Shown: one piece after another, positions 8,501 to 15,205 of the stretch
Layout: each line of letters starts with the position of its first letter
Numbering within the stretch: position 1 is the first letter of the stretch
From: Candidatus Minthenecus merdequi
GTDB taxonomy: Bacteria > Bacteroidota > Bacteroidia > Bacteroidales > Paludibacteraceae
NCBI GenBank assembly: GCA_018064385.1
Contig: JAGHVI010000177.1
Coordinates: forward strand, 1-28,379
Direction: 5' to 3'
Length of the DNA stretch: 28,379 nucleotides
The notes under the pieces: model-generated
The model's database searches: none
What the model saw: only the letters and a program-made list of their open reading frames with translations
Told to the model about the DNA's origin: nothing
Position numbers and translations under genes: made by a program

Positions 8501-9977
8501 GAATTTTGCCGTTCTTATCGTCCATAAAGACTTGTCCAACAAACATTTTATCTGTTAATCTGCCATCAATGATAATGTTGTTGTATGTATAATTTTTGAA
8601 TGTGGCTTGCGCAATGTTGCCCAATAGAGTGATGTCGAAGTTGCCTTTGTTGTTTAAATGTGCTTTTGCGTCTATGTTGAATTTCGTTGGACCAAGACCA
8701 AGTTCAGGCTTGTCTATTATTCTACTAACATCGATAGTCGTTGTGCCCAAAGTACCGATGAATTCGATGTTTTTTAACGAGTCTTGCGATGAAATGGCAA
8801 GATTGGTTGTTACATTTCCCTGGGCTGTAGCCAATTCTCCTATCAGCTTTATATTTTTTGTATCGCCTGATATTGTGCCTTTGTATTTGCAAACTCCGAA
8901 ATTGTCTAACTCTGCAGGTATTGCAATGCTTTTTTTTGTAATGTCGTTTATTAATGTTTTTATGGCTTGTGTGCTAAACCTTAGTTCTTCGATGTTTAAC
9001 TCTGCTTGAAGCGAGTCGTATTTGGTAACGTTCTTTACGTCAATACTGGCGGATAAAAACATTGAACGATTATAATTCAATATGATTTTCTGTGTTTTTA
9101 TGTTGTCTATTTTACCTGATGCATCGAACTCGAAATGTATAGGTTTATCCATGTTGGTCAGTTGCGGTATCGCCCAACTGATGTCTTGCGGAACGAAAAC
9201 TGATGGTGCAAAGTTGACAAGATATGATGAGTTGCCCCAGTCTATGGAACTGTCATTTTTGTACGCATAGTTAATCATTGCTGCATTAAGTTTGATGTCG
9301 CTGTTGCGCATATTGATTTCCATATCCCTAACACCCATAATCTTGGCTGTGGTCATAACTTTCAGTTTCAGATTGTCGAGAACTTTGTTTTCTTTGTCGC
9401 AGAAGTTCATCTTTTTTATCGCAAACTTAATTTCTGATTGTTCGTTTATCTCGAACTTTGCATTCGTATTCAAGTGCCTTATGTCAAAATCTGTTTCGTT
9501 ACGCCAGTCTCTGTAGTGTATTCTTGCGTCACTTAGTATGATGTTTTTTATGCTGATGGCGGGCGATTTTGCTGTGCTGTCTTTCGGAAATGCATCAATA
9601 ATAAACTGCAGGTTGGTGACGCTGTCTGAAGTGATGTAGATGTTTGCTGAAAGTTTGTCTATGCTGACTTGTTTTATGACTGTTTTTTTGTTGATGAAAG
9701 GCAAGAAGCGTATCCTCAGTCTGAGTTTTTCGAATTCTAACAGTTTTTCGCCACGTTGGTCTTTTAACCTGACGTTTTTAAGTTCTAAGTCTGATAAGTG
9801 GCTTATTTTCAGTTTGCCGATTGTCAGCTCTGCTCCTAATGTTTCGCTTAGATATGAAGCAACGCGCTTTGCAATATAAGTTTGCAACGTGCTGGTAGTC
9901 AGCATTACTGCCGAGAAAGTGAATATTAGTAGAAAACTTATTCCGATTATATGTTTTATTTTTCTGCTTTTTTTCAT
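5514..9977 (-). CDS. tamB: TamB-like translocation/assembly module protein
   Basis: This 1487-residue protein has one N-terminal membrane anchor (about residues 8-27, ISFLLIFTFSAVMLTT) and then a very long beta-rich, presumably periplasmic region typical of AsmA/TamB proteins. These bridge inner and outer membrane and support outer-membrane protein insertion or phospholipid transport. The C-terminal third carries the TamB/DUF490 region, with KAKTEQNTSICIPIDNY, a stretch on multi-layered strands, and the GGSITWAGNPLNATLDIEG motif typical of Bacteroidota members. The final 40 residues are almost entirely Lys, Glu and Arg, an unusual charged tail. The ATG at 9977 is chosen; the frame is open to a TTG at 10007, but that overlaps the divergent tsaD promoter region. 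The gene is divergent from tsaD by 48 bases. Confidence 0.88.
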   Translation of the reverse strand: MKKSRKIKHIIGISFLLIFTFSAVMLTTSTLQTYIAKRVASYLSETLGAELTIGKLKISHLSDLELKNVRLKDQRGEKLLEFEKLRLRIRFLPFINKKTVIKQVSIDKLSANIYITSDSVTNLQFIIDAFPKDSTAKSPAISIKNIILSDARIHYRDWRNETDFDIRHLNTNAKFEINEQSEIKFAIKKMNFCDKENKVLDNLKLKVMTTAKIMGVRDMEINMRNSDIKLNAAMINYAYKNDSSIDWGNSSYLVNFAPSVFVPQDISWAIPQLTNMDKPIHFEFDASGKIDNIKTQKIILNYNRSMFLSASIDVKNVTKYDSLQAELNIEELRFSTQAIKTLINDITKKSIAIPAELDNFGVCKYKGTISGDTKNIKLIGELATAQGNVTTNLAISSQDSLKNIEFIGTLGTTTIDVSRIIDKPELGLGPTKFNIDAKAHLNNKGNFDITLLGNIAQATFKNYTYNNIIIDGRLTDKMFVGQVFMDDKNGKIQFDGTLAMTDKLKKFSLTSTIEHVIPWELHLTENNKKTAISMGMMMDMTLTDINDINGKISIRDIDIVNEDKNFRLDSIDIQIVNNNDTNFLDVKSDLINGNIYGHFRVDEIHKNLINTLGKNMPRLNGIIKDQVTGPTDLTISFGIESLKKFMESIEIPWYTTEAATCHFSYKSERDRISSYIIVPNITNGNLTLDNTLININNYRGVNLRLKTETDVKLGHVEGTANINLNNGIITSSLNWENKQSDEIKFGGELMTRTTFNQTDTGWFTNIEILPTQFLLHGTPWIFDHSNITIHDEFVEIDKFGLISEDGQHLSVNGTISDKDTDTLNVDIANLMLEYISEMLPKEVAISFGGQLSAQCNITKVKSDDPHINLDASSTPFIFNETEVGLMKAKCKFDTHSNKLDFYAQVYSDADTSAVLDGHYFFTQDSLDILGKANGLDMGFINFYIKDIFGTVTGKGYGDVHIYSVDKLVAVDANVLAKDASLGVNFLNTRYYFTDSIKLNRNIIDFDTIFITDELGQKGKLTGNISHKHFLDMSLNLGIHCDTMLVMNTTKAESPSFYGKVLASGDIAILGPVNNITIMGKAKTEQNTSICIPIDNYTATENSFITFVQTKQEQKEESVIEESQNSDLKVNIMLDICPQTEATLITNSKTGDRLHAKLSGNLRMEYDLRKADIKLYGGLNVVSGLYVFTLQEVIRKEFNFKEGGSITWAGNPLNATLDIEGYYQINANIADLLDQADLVNVARTTVPVQCQLLISGNLIQPTINFNIELPSSDDEIKMAVQKAIDSPEKLYREVIALLLLGKFIKAESMDNSSFISQNEIYSAVSSTISAQINNWASQMFDHWDFGVNFRKADNSTTSDKNGYEYEFNFQYAPTDRILINGNVGYRDNSSNNNNFIGDFDFEYKLVESGQLRIKAYTHTNDYKEFKKGLTTQGVGLLWTENFNSGKELSQDIKTRIERVKIEREKKKEAKKKKREEKAKKKVAKKSNS

Positions 9978-10005
9978 ATCTTTGCAGCCGCAAACTTTTT
10001 GCGGC
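9977..10005 (+). promoter_or_regulatory. tsaD promoter box and adjoining hairpin
   Basis: TATCTTTG at 9977-9984 matches the -7 consensus TAnnTTTG, 41 bases before the tsaD ATG. A perfect 8-bp palindrome follows, GCCGCAAA-CTT-TTTGCGGC (9987-10005), placing a hairpin at or near the predicted transcript start in the gap to the divergent tamB gene. The -33 region has no clean TTG. The box overlaps the first base of the tamB start codon on the other strand. Confidence 0.55.
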
Positions 10006-10025
10006 AATTAACCGTTTTTTTTGAT

Positions 10026-11042
10026 ATGATTATCTTAGGTATTGAGTCTTCGTGTGATGATACTTCGGCTGCTGTACTAAGGAACAACTGTTTGTTGTCT
10101 AATGTTATAGCTTCCCAGTCTGTTCATCAGATGTATGGTGGTGTTGTGCCCGAACTTGCTTCGCGTGCCCATCAGCAAAACATTGTTCCCGTAGTGGATG
10201 CTGCTCTGAAAAAGGCAGGAATCCTGGCAAAAGATGTCGATGCAGTGGCTTTCACTCGTGGCCCTGGACTTATGGGCTCTCTTGTCGTCGGAACTTCTTT
10301 TGCCAAAGGCTTTGCCCTTGGATTGAATGTCCCTCTGATTGATGTCAATCATCTTCAAGCTCACGTTATGGCTCATTTTATTTGCGAGCCTGATACACCT
10401 TCGCATATCCCAGATTTCCCTTTTATCTGCCTTTTGGTCTCTGGCGGAAATTCCCAAATCATACAGGTTAATGCCTATAATGATATGATAATTCTTGGTC
10501 AGACCATTGATGATGCCGCTGGTGAGGCTTTCGATAAATGTGCAAAAGTTATGGGGCTTCCTTATCCTGGCGGTCCTGTTATCGACAAATTTGCGCAAGA
10601 GGGTAATCCGCAGGCTTTTTCGTTTGCTCGTCCTAATATTCAGGGCTTAAATTACAGTTTCTCTGGACTTAAGACCTCTTTCCTCTATACTTTGCGTGAT
10701 GCTGTTCTGTCTGATTCCTATTTTGTCGAAAAGAATAAGGCAGACTTGTGCGCTTCTTTGCAGTTTACCATCATTGACATCCTAATGCGCAAAGTTGACA
10801 AGGCTATACGTCAGACTGGTATCAAGCGCCTCGCTGTTGCAGGCGGTGTATCGGCAAACTCAGGTCTCCGTAAGGCTTTCGTGGAATACGGAGAGAAACA
10901 CAGCGTCGAAATTTTCATCCCTAAGTTCTCATATACCACTGACAATGCTGCTATGGTGGCTGTCGTGGGTTGGTTTAAATATCAAGACAGAGATTTTTGC
11001 GACATCACCTTGCCCCCTTTTGCTCGTGTGGGTATCAAGTGA
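10026..11042 (+). CDS. tsaD: tRNA N6-threonylcarbamoyladenosine transferase subunit TsaD
   Basis: The 338-residue protein is TsaD (Kae1/Qri7 family), which transfers the threonylcarbamoyl group made by TsaC onto A37 of ANN-decoding tRNAs. Seen motifs are IESSCDDTSAA at 6-16, GPGLMGSLVVGTSFAKG at about 79-95, the metal-binding HLQAH at 109-113, LLVSGGNSQ at about 136-144, AGGVSANSGLR, and a C-terminal TDNAAMVA with the third metal ligand (Asp). The open frame extends upstream to 9951, but the ATG at 10026 gives the conserved IILGIESSCD N-terminus and lies downstream of the promoter box. The exosortase gene starts 27 bases after the stop. The pathway partner tsaC is at 13559. Confidence 0.96.
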   Translation: MIILGIESSCDDTSAAVLRNNCLLSNVIASQSVHQMYGGVVPELASRAHQQNIVPVVDAALKKAGILAKDVDAVAFTRGPGLMGSLVVGTSFAKGFALGLNVPLIDVNHLQAHVMAHFICEPDTPSHIPDFPFICLLVSGGNSQIIQVNAYNDMIILGQTIDDAAGEAFDKCAKVMGLPYPGGPVIDKFAQEGNPQAFSFARPNIQGLNYSFSGLKTSFLYTLRDAVLSDSYFVEKNKADLCASLQFTIIDILMRKVDKAIRQTGIKRLAVAGGVSANSGLRKAFVEYGEKHSVEIFIPKFSYTTDNAAMVAVVGWFKYQDRDFCDITLPPFARVGIK

Positions 11043-11069
11043 ATTCCGTAAATTCATTTATTCTTAAAT

Positions 11070-11642
11070 ATGCTCGATTTTATCAGAAATTATTGGCAGA
11101 AAATCAATCCTAATTATCGTGGAATTGTACTTTTTGTTATTGTACTTTTTGCTTCCAATTATTTTTGGGAATTTTCTGTATATGGCGATGAAATCGAGAA
11201 TACTGTGTCAGTTACATTCTTTGGTATTGATGTCTCTCCTCTTTTTGGTCGGGCTGTTCTGTGGTTTTCTTATGCCACTCATATCTTGCTTGGCTTTTGG
11301 GAAATTCCTCATATATTAGTTAATAATATGATTGGTTTCTGTAATGGCAATTCTATGTCTGTGGTCTCTGGCTGTACAGCTATCAAGCAGTTTTTTATTG
11401 CTTTTTGCATTATTGCTTTCTCTCGTGGCTCATTGAAACATAAGTTGTGGTACACTCCTTGCGTTTTGGTTCTGTTGGTGGAATTCAATGTTTTACGGCT
11501 TACTATACTGTCTGTTGTCGTTCGCAATTATGTTGATTTGTTCAATCTTTTTCATGCCCATATTATGAAGTATATGTTTTATGCGTTTATACTCGTGTTA
11601 TGGTACATTTGGGACGAATATTTGCGACTCAAATTATTATAG
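11070..11642 (+). CDS. Exosortase-family transpeptidase-like membrane protein
   Basis: The 190-residue, strongly hydrophobic protein matches the exosortase/archaeosortase pattern. A Cys lies in VVSGCTAIKQ (C102), an Arg in NVLRLTI (R143) and a His in FHAHIMKY (H162 or H164), each at a membrane-helix edge; these form the Cys-Arg-His active set of the family. Several hydrophobic segments are visible, at about 18-35, 60-78, 104-117, 127-150 and 165-182. Small exosortases of this length in Bacteroidota include XrtF, but I cannot assign the subtype with certainty. Exosortases process proteins bearing a C-terminal sorting tripartite tail; no such target or system-associated partner is encoded beside it. 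It follows tsaD by 27 bases and converges on recJ, with 29 bases between stop codons. Confidence 0.82.
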   Translation: MLDFIRNYWQKINPNYRGIVLFVIVLFASNYFWEFSVYGDEIENTVSVTFFGIDVSPLFGRAVLWFSYATHILLGFWEIPHILVNNMIGFCNGNSMSVVSGCTAIKQFFIAFCIIAFSRGSLKHKLWYTPCVLVLLVEFNVLRLTILSVVVRNYVDLFNLFHAHIMKYMFYAFILVLWYIWDEYLRLKLL

Positions 11643-11655
11643 GGTGGTTCTATAA
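11637..11655. terminator. Possible bidirectional stem-loop between exosortase gene and recJ
   Basis: TTATAG (11637-11642, containing the exosortase stop) pairs with CTATAA (11650-11655) around a 7-base loop made of the GGTGGTT motif. The stem is short and AT-rich, without a long T-run, so terminator function is only a suggestion from its place between convergent genes. Confidence 0.3.
11641..11652 (-). repeat. TAGAACCRCCCT motif, copy 2
   Basis: The minus strand reads TAGAACCACCCT, identical to the copies in the cstA leader. A partial copy (TAGAACC without the CCCT end) occurs 22 bases away as part of the duplicated recJ end. Confidence 0.6.
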
Positions 11656-11689
11656 ATTCCCAACCTTGGTTCTATAAATTTCCAACCTT
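11646..11689 (-). repeat. 22-bp tandem duplication covering the recJ stop codon
   Basis: Two adjoining 22-base units (11668-11689 and 11646-11667) differ at one base. Read on the minus strand, each contains AAGGTTGGAAATTTATAG or its near copy followed by AACC. The first unit encodes the last five recJ residues, KVGNL, and its stop. The second is an untranslated copy of the same words. Confidence 0.85.
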
Positions 11690-13432
11690 AATGTCCCTTA
11701 TCATCAACTGTGTATTGGTCGTTCCATTGAATGTGTTGTCTTCCAGCGTGAAAACAATGTCAAGAGGATTGAAAACCTTTAAGTCTTGACAGAATGATGC
11801 CATCCTGAATGCTATGCCGTTCATTACGTTTTCCGACGAGTCATCCGTCAATTCAAGTTTCAGATGTTCATTTCCCTTGCCCACGATTTTGCTGCTTCCG
11901 TTGTAGTCGAATACGCGACGTGTACAGAATACTGGCCTTGTGTTCCCAGGACCGAATGGCTCGAATTGTCTTAATATGCGGATGAATTTCGGGGTGATTT
12001 CTGCAAATTTAAGCACAGAGTCTATCTCAATTTGAGGCGTCAATTGACTTTCTTCAATGTTTTCCGACACGTATTTCTCGAAACGTGTGGTAAATTCCTC
12101 CAAATTTTCCTCCTTCAGCGATAACCCCGCAGCGTATGTGTGCCCACCAAAGTTTTCCAGCAAGTCGCGGCACGAATCTATGGCTTTGTATAGGTCAAAG
12201 CCGTGTACTGACCTCGCCGAACCACTCACCAACCCGTTTGCTTTGGTCAGCACTATCGTTGGCTTATAGTATTTTTCGGTCAGTCTTGATGCCACAATGC
12301 CCACAATGCCTTTGTGCCATTCGCTGTTATATACCAAAATGGTGCGTTTTTGCTCGATGTCTCCGCGTTCTATAATGATTTTTTCTGCCTCGGCTGTTGT
12401 GGTTTTGTCTATGTCTTTTCGCTCTTCGTTGTAGCAGTTGATGTTGTTGCTTATCTTATGTGCTTGTATGTCATCGTTTGAAACAAGCAATTCCACTACT
12501 TCTCGTCCTGATTTCATCCTGCCTGAGGCATTGATTCTTGGACCTATCTTGAATACAATGTCGTTTATTGTAATATCTGACGAATGCCCATTTTTGTGCT
12601 CTTGTTTGTTCGTTAACCCACAAGTGTCTATTATGGCTTGCAATCCCTTCGATGGGTGCTCGTTTAGCCTTTTTATTCCATAATGAGCCAGTATTCGGTT
12701 CTCTCCTGTTATTGGAACAATGTCTGATGCTATGCTGACTGCTACAAAATCAAGCAATTGCTCTAAATGGGCAAAGTCGATATTGTTGCTTTGGGCAAAC
12801 GCTTGCATAAATTTGAATCCTACACCACAACCAGAAAGATGCTTGTAAGGATAGTTGTCGTCTGTCCTTTTCGAGTCAAGCACTGCCACTGCATTGGGCA
12901 AAATGTCGTCCGTCGTATGATGGTCGCAGATGATGACATCAATGCCAAAACTTTTTGCGTATTCAACTCTCTCTATGGCTTTTATGCCACAGTCAAGGGT
13001 GATAACCAATTTTACATCGTGTTCGTTGGCATAGTCTATTCCCTCTTTCGATAACCCATATCCCTCTTTGTAACGGTCTGGAATATAGTAATCTAATTGG
13101 GCAGGATGAACGTAGCTCTGCAAAAATTTATAGACCAATGCCACCGCTGTTGTGCCATCTACGTCATAATCGCCATAAATAAGAATGTTCTCTTTCTTTT
13201 GCAATGCCTTGTTCAGTCGCTCTACTGCCTTGTCCATATCTTTTATTAGAAACGGATTGTGCAGCTGCGTTAACTCAGGTCGAAAAAATGCCTTCGCCTC
13301 GTCAAATGTGCTTATCCCACGTTGTACCAATAGTTTTGCCATGACTGGCGATATTCCCAAAGCATTCGCAATAAAATTCTGTTTTTCTTCTTCCTCAGGC
13401 GATAATCTTTTGATAATCCACTGATTCTGCAT
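11672..13432 (-). CDS. recJ: Single-stranded-DNA-specific exonuclease RecJ
   Basis: The 586-residue protein is RecJ, a 5'-3' single-strand DNA exonuclease of the DHH family used in recombination and mismatch/base-excision repair. The manganese-binding motifs are present: GDYDVDGT at 87-94, DCGI at 147-150 and CDHH at 169-172, then GPRINASGRM and, in the DHHA1 domain, SGSARS and GGHTYAAG. A C-terminal OB-type domain follows. Length is normal. The promoter is probably TAAATTTG at 13478-13471. The gene is divergent from tsaC across 126 bases and converges on the exosortase gene. Its last 22 bases, including the stop, are duplicated in tandem just downstream. Confidence 0.96.
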   Translation of the reverse strand: MQNQWIIKRLSPEEEEKQNFIANALGISPVMAKLLVQRGISTFDEAKAFFRPELTQLHNPFLIKDMDKAVERLNKALQKKENILIYGDYDVDGTTAVALVYKFLQSYVHPAQLDYYIPDRYKEGYGLSKEGIDYANEHDVKLVITLDCGIKAIERVEYAKSFGIDVIICDHHTTDDILPNAVAVLDSKRTDDNYPYKHLSGCGVGFKFMQAFAQSNNIDFAHLEQLLDFVAVSIASDIVPITGENRILAHYGIKRLNEHPSKGLQAIIDTCGLTNKQEHKNGHSSDITINDIVFKIGPRINASGRMKSGREVVELLVSNDDIQAHKISNNINCYNEERKDIDKTTTAEAEKIIIERGDIEQKRTILVYNSEWHKGIVGIVASRLTEKYYKPTIVLTKANGLVSGSARSVHGFDLYKAIDSCRDLLENFGGHTYAAGLSLKEENLEEFTTRFEKYVSENIEESQLTPQIEIDSVLKFAEITPKFIRILRQFEPFGPGNTRPVFCTRRVFDYNGSSKIVGKGNEHLKLELTDDSSENVMNGIAFRMASFCQDLKVFNPLDIVFTLEDNTFNGTTNTQLMIRDIKVGNL

Positions 13433-13470
13433 CTATGTTGTGTTTTTATTATCTTTATTAATTCAAACTG

Positions 13471-13478
13471 CAAATTTA
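13471..13478 (-). promoter_or_regulatory. Probable recJ -7 element
   Basis: On the minus strand TAAATTTG matches TAnnTTTG, 38 bases upstream of the recJ ATG. No clear TTG lies at the usual upstream distance. Confidence 0.5.
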
Positions 13479-13524
13479 CAAAAAAAAAATGACTTGAACT
13501 CTTTTTTTCTTAGTTTTTTTTCGC

Positions 13525-13532
13525 TACCTTTG
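13525..13532 (+). promoter_or_regulatory. Probable tsaC -7 element
   Basis: TACCTTTG matches TAnnTTTG, 26 bases upstream of the tsaC ATG, within a T-rich tract. It is divergent from the recJ box, the two being separated by about 46 bases. Confidence 0.6.
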
Positions 13533-13558
13533 CACTGAATTTCTGACCTCTCTTTTTT

Positions 13559-14125
13559 ATGTTCGATAAGGATGATCTGCGACAAGCTCTTCTGACAATA
13601 AGACAGGGTGGAGTAGTGCTCTATCCTACTGATACTGTGTGGGGCTTGGGCTGCGATGCTACTAACACTAAGGCGGTTTCCCGTATTTATGAAATCAAGC
13701 GTAGAGCTGAGTCCAAAGCATTGATTTTGCTGGTCGATTCTGTTGCACGCATACAAAATTATGTCGTCAATTTCCCTGATATTGCTTACGATTTGCTCGA
13801 AGTTGCCGTCTCTCCTACGACAATAATCTATGATAAAGCAAAAAATCTCCCCGAAAATATCGTGGCTGATGATGGCAGTATTGCCATTCGTGTGACTGCT
13901 GAAAAGTTCTCAAACGCTTTATGTTCTGCTGCTCATGTGCCTTTGGTTTCAACTTCTGCTAATGTGTCAAATGAACCTTCCCCTTCCTGCTTCGGCGAAA
14001 TTTCTCCCGAAATAATCAATGCTGTTGATTATGTCGTGAAGTTCCGACAGGATGATATTACTAAATCAAAACCTTCTTCTATTATCAAACTTGGCGCCTC
14101 TGGTCAGGTGCAGATTATTCGGTGA
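13559..14125 (+). CDS. tsaC: L-threonylcarbamoyladenylate synthase (TsaC/YrdC type)
   Basis: The 188-residue protein is a single-domain YrdC/TsaC enzyme that makes threonylcarbamoyl-AMP from threonine, bicarbonate and ATP, the first step of tRNA t6A37 formation. The motifs VLYPTDTVWGLGCDATN at about 20-36, KRRAESKALILLV at about 46-58, and VPLVSTSANVSNEPSP near 141-156 are those of the nucleotide- and threonine-binding cleft. At this length the additional Sua5 domain is absent. It is 6 bases upstream of the sugar transferase gene, so the two are probably co-transcribed. Its pathway partner tsaD lies 2.5 kb to the left in a different transcription unit. Confidence 0.94.
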   Translation: MFDKDDLRQALLTIRQGGVVLYPTDTVWGLGCDATNTKAVSRIYEIKRRAESKALILLVDSVARIQNYVVNFPDIAYDLLEVAVSPTTIIYDKAKNLPENIVADDGSIAIRVTAEKFSNALCSAAHVPLVSTSANVSNEPSPSCFGEISPEIINAVDYVVKFRQDDITKSKPSSIIKLGASGQVQIIR

Positions 14126-14131
14126 GTTATT

Positions 14132-15205
14132 ATGACTAAACGTCAACTGATTCTTTATATTTTCTTCGATTTTATCGCTTCTTTGATGACGTGGTTACTT
14201 CTCTATCTTTACCGTAGGGTGACCAACGATTTCTATTTTTCTCCAATTCCCAACCAGTCGCTTATTCTCCCTTCGTATTCCCTTGCTCTCTCTGCATTGT
14301 ATTTCCCTGTCATATCTTTAATTATTCATTACCTCTCTGGCGCATATATTGTGACTTCCCGCCGTTTCAGGTTGCGTGAACTTTTCACGACTTTCGTCGC
14401 CTCTTTTCTTATTTCTGTCGTAATCTTTTTCTCTATGTTGGCTGATGACGAGGTCGTATCTTATCAATTCTATTACAAGGCTTTCCTTTTCCTTTGGGCT
14501 CTCCTCTTTTTCTTTACATATTTTTTCCGTGCTGTCCAAACTTGGCACGCAATGGGTGGTTTTAGGTTCGACCGAATCACTTTAGATAAGAAAAAGTTCG
14601 ATTCCATCGACATTATGCCTGCATGGCAATGGGCTTTCAAACGGGCTTTTGATGTTGTTTTTAGTTCGGTTGTCTTACTGCTTTTGCTGCCTTTCTCCCT
14701 AATCCTTGCCGTAATTATTAAAATTGATTCTAAAGGCCCGGTGTTTTTCCGTCAAGAGAGAATCGGCAAAAATGCACGTCCTTTTATGATTCTCAAGTTC
14801 CGTTCTATGACCGTGAATGCCGAGTCTTTTGGCCCACGGCTGACCGAAACAAACGATAAACGTATTACAACAGTCGGCAAAGTCCTTCGCCGTTACAGAA
14901 TCGATGAATTGCCTCAGTTAATCAATATCATCAAAGGCGAAATGTCTGTGGTTGGACCTCGACCTGAACGCCCATTCTATATCGAGCAGATTAAAAAAGT
15001 TGCACCTCGTTATTCTGAATTATACAAGGTGCAACCTGGTCTTCTCTCTTGGGGACCTATCAAGGTCGGATATAGCGATTCTATCGAGAAAATGATACGC
15101 CGTCTGGATTATGACATCGAGTACATAAACAATATGTCCCTTTCTACTGACATCAAAATTATGCTCCTCAGCATTAACGTTATCATGCTGGGCAAAGGGC
15201 GATAG
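14132..15205 (+). CDS. Polyprenyl-phosphate sugar-1-phosphate transferase
   Basis: The C-terminal half (about 170-357) is a bacterial sugar transferase domain (PF02397 type): KRAFDVVFSS at 170-179 and a reentrant membrane helix to about 197, then KGPVFFRQERIG at 201-212, LKFRSM at 221-226, DELPQLINIIKGEMSVVGPRP at 258-278. These enzymes load the first sugar phosphate onto undecaprenyl phosphate for capsule, O-antigen or protein glycan assembly. The N-terminal part has about four membrane helices (near 5-27, 46-70, 86-104, 115-133) but is shorter than in WbaP/WcaJ and lacks an obvious nucleotide-binding fold. No glycosyltransferase cluster is adjacent. Its last 23 bases overlap the end of lon on the opposite strand. 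Confidence 0.9.
   Translation: MTKRQLILYIFFDFIASLMTWLLLYLYRRVTNDFYFSPIPNQSLILPSYSLALSALYFPVISLIIHYLSGAYIVTSRRFRLRELFTTFVASFLISVVIFFSMLADDEVVSYQFYYKAFLFLWALLFFFTYFFRAVQTWHAMGGFRFDRITLDKKKFDSIDIMPAWQWAFKRAFDVVFSSVVLLLLLPFSLILAVIIKIDSKGPVFFRQERIGKNARPFMILKFRSMTVNAESFGPRLTETNDKRITTVGKVLRRYRIDELPQLINIIKGEMSVVGPRPERPFYIEQIKKVAPRYSELYKVQPGLLSWGPIKVGYSDSIEKMIRRLDYDIEYINNMSLSTDIKIMLLSINVIMLGKGR

Noticed and set aside
8596..9009. 137-codon plus-strand frame opposite tamB
   Set aside because: It lies wholly inside the intact 1487-codon tamB gene on the other strand and shows no protein-like features of its own.
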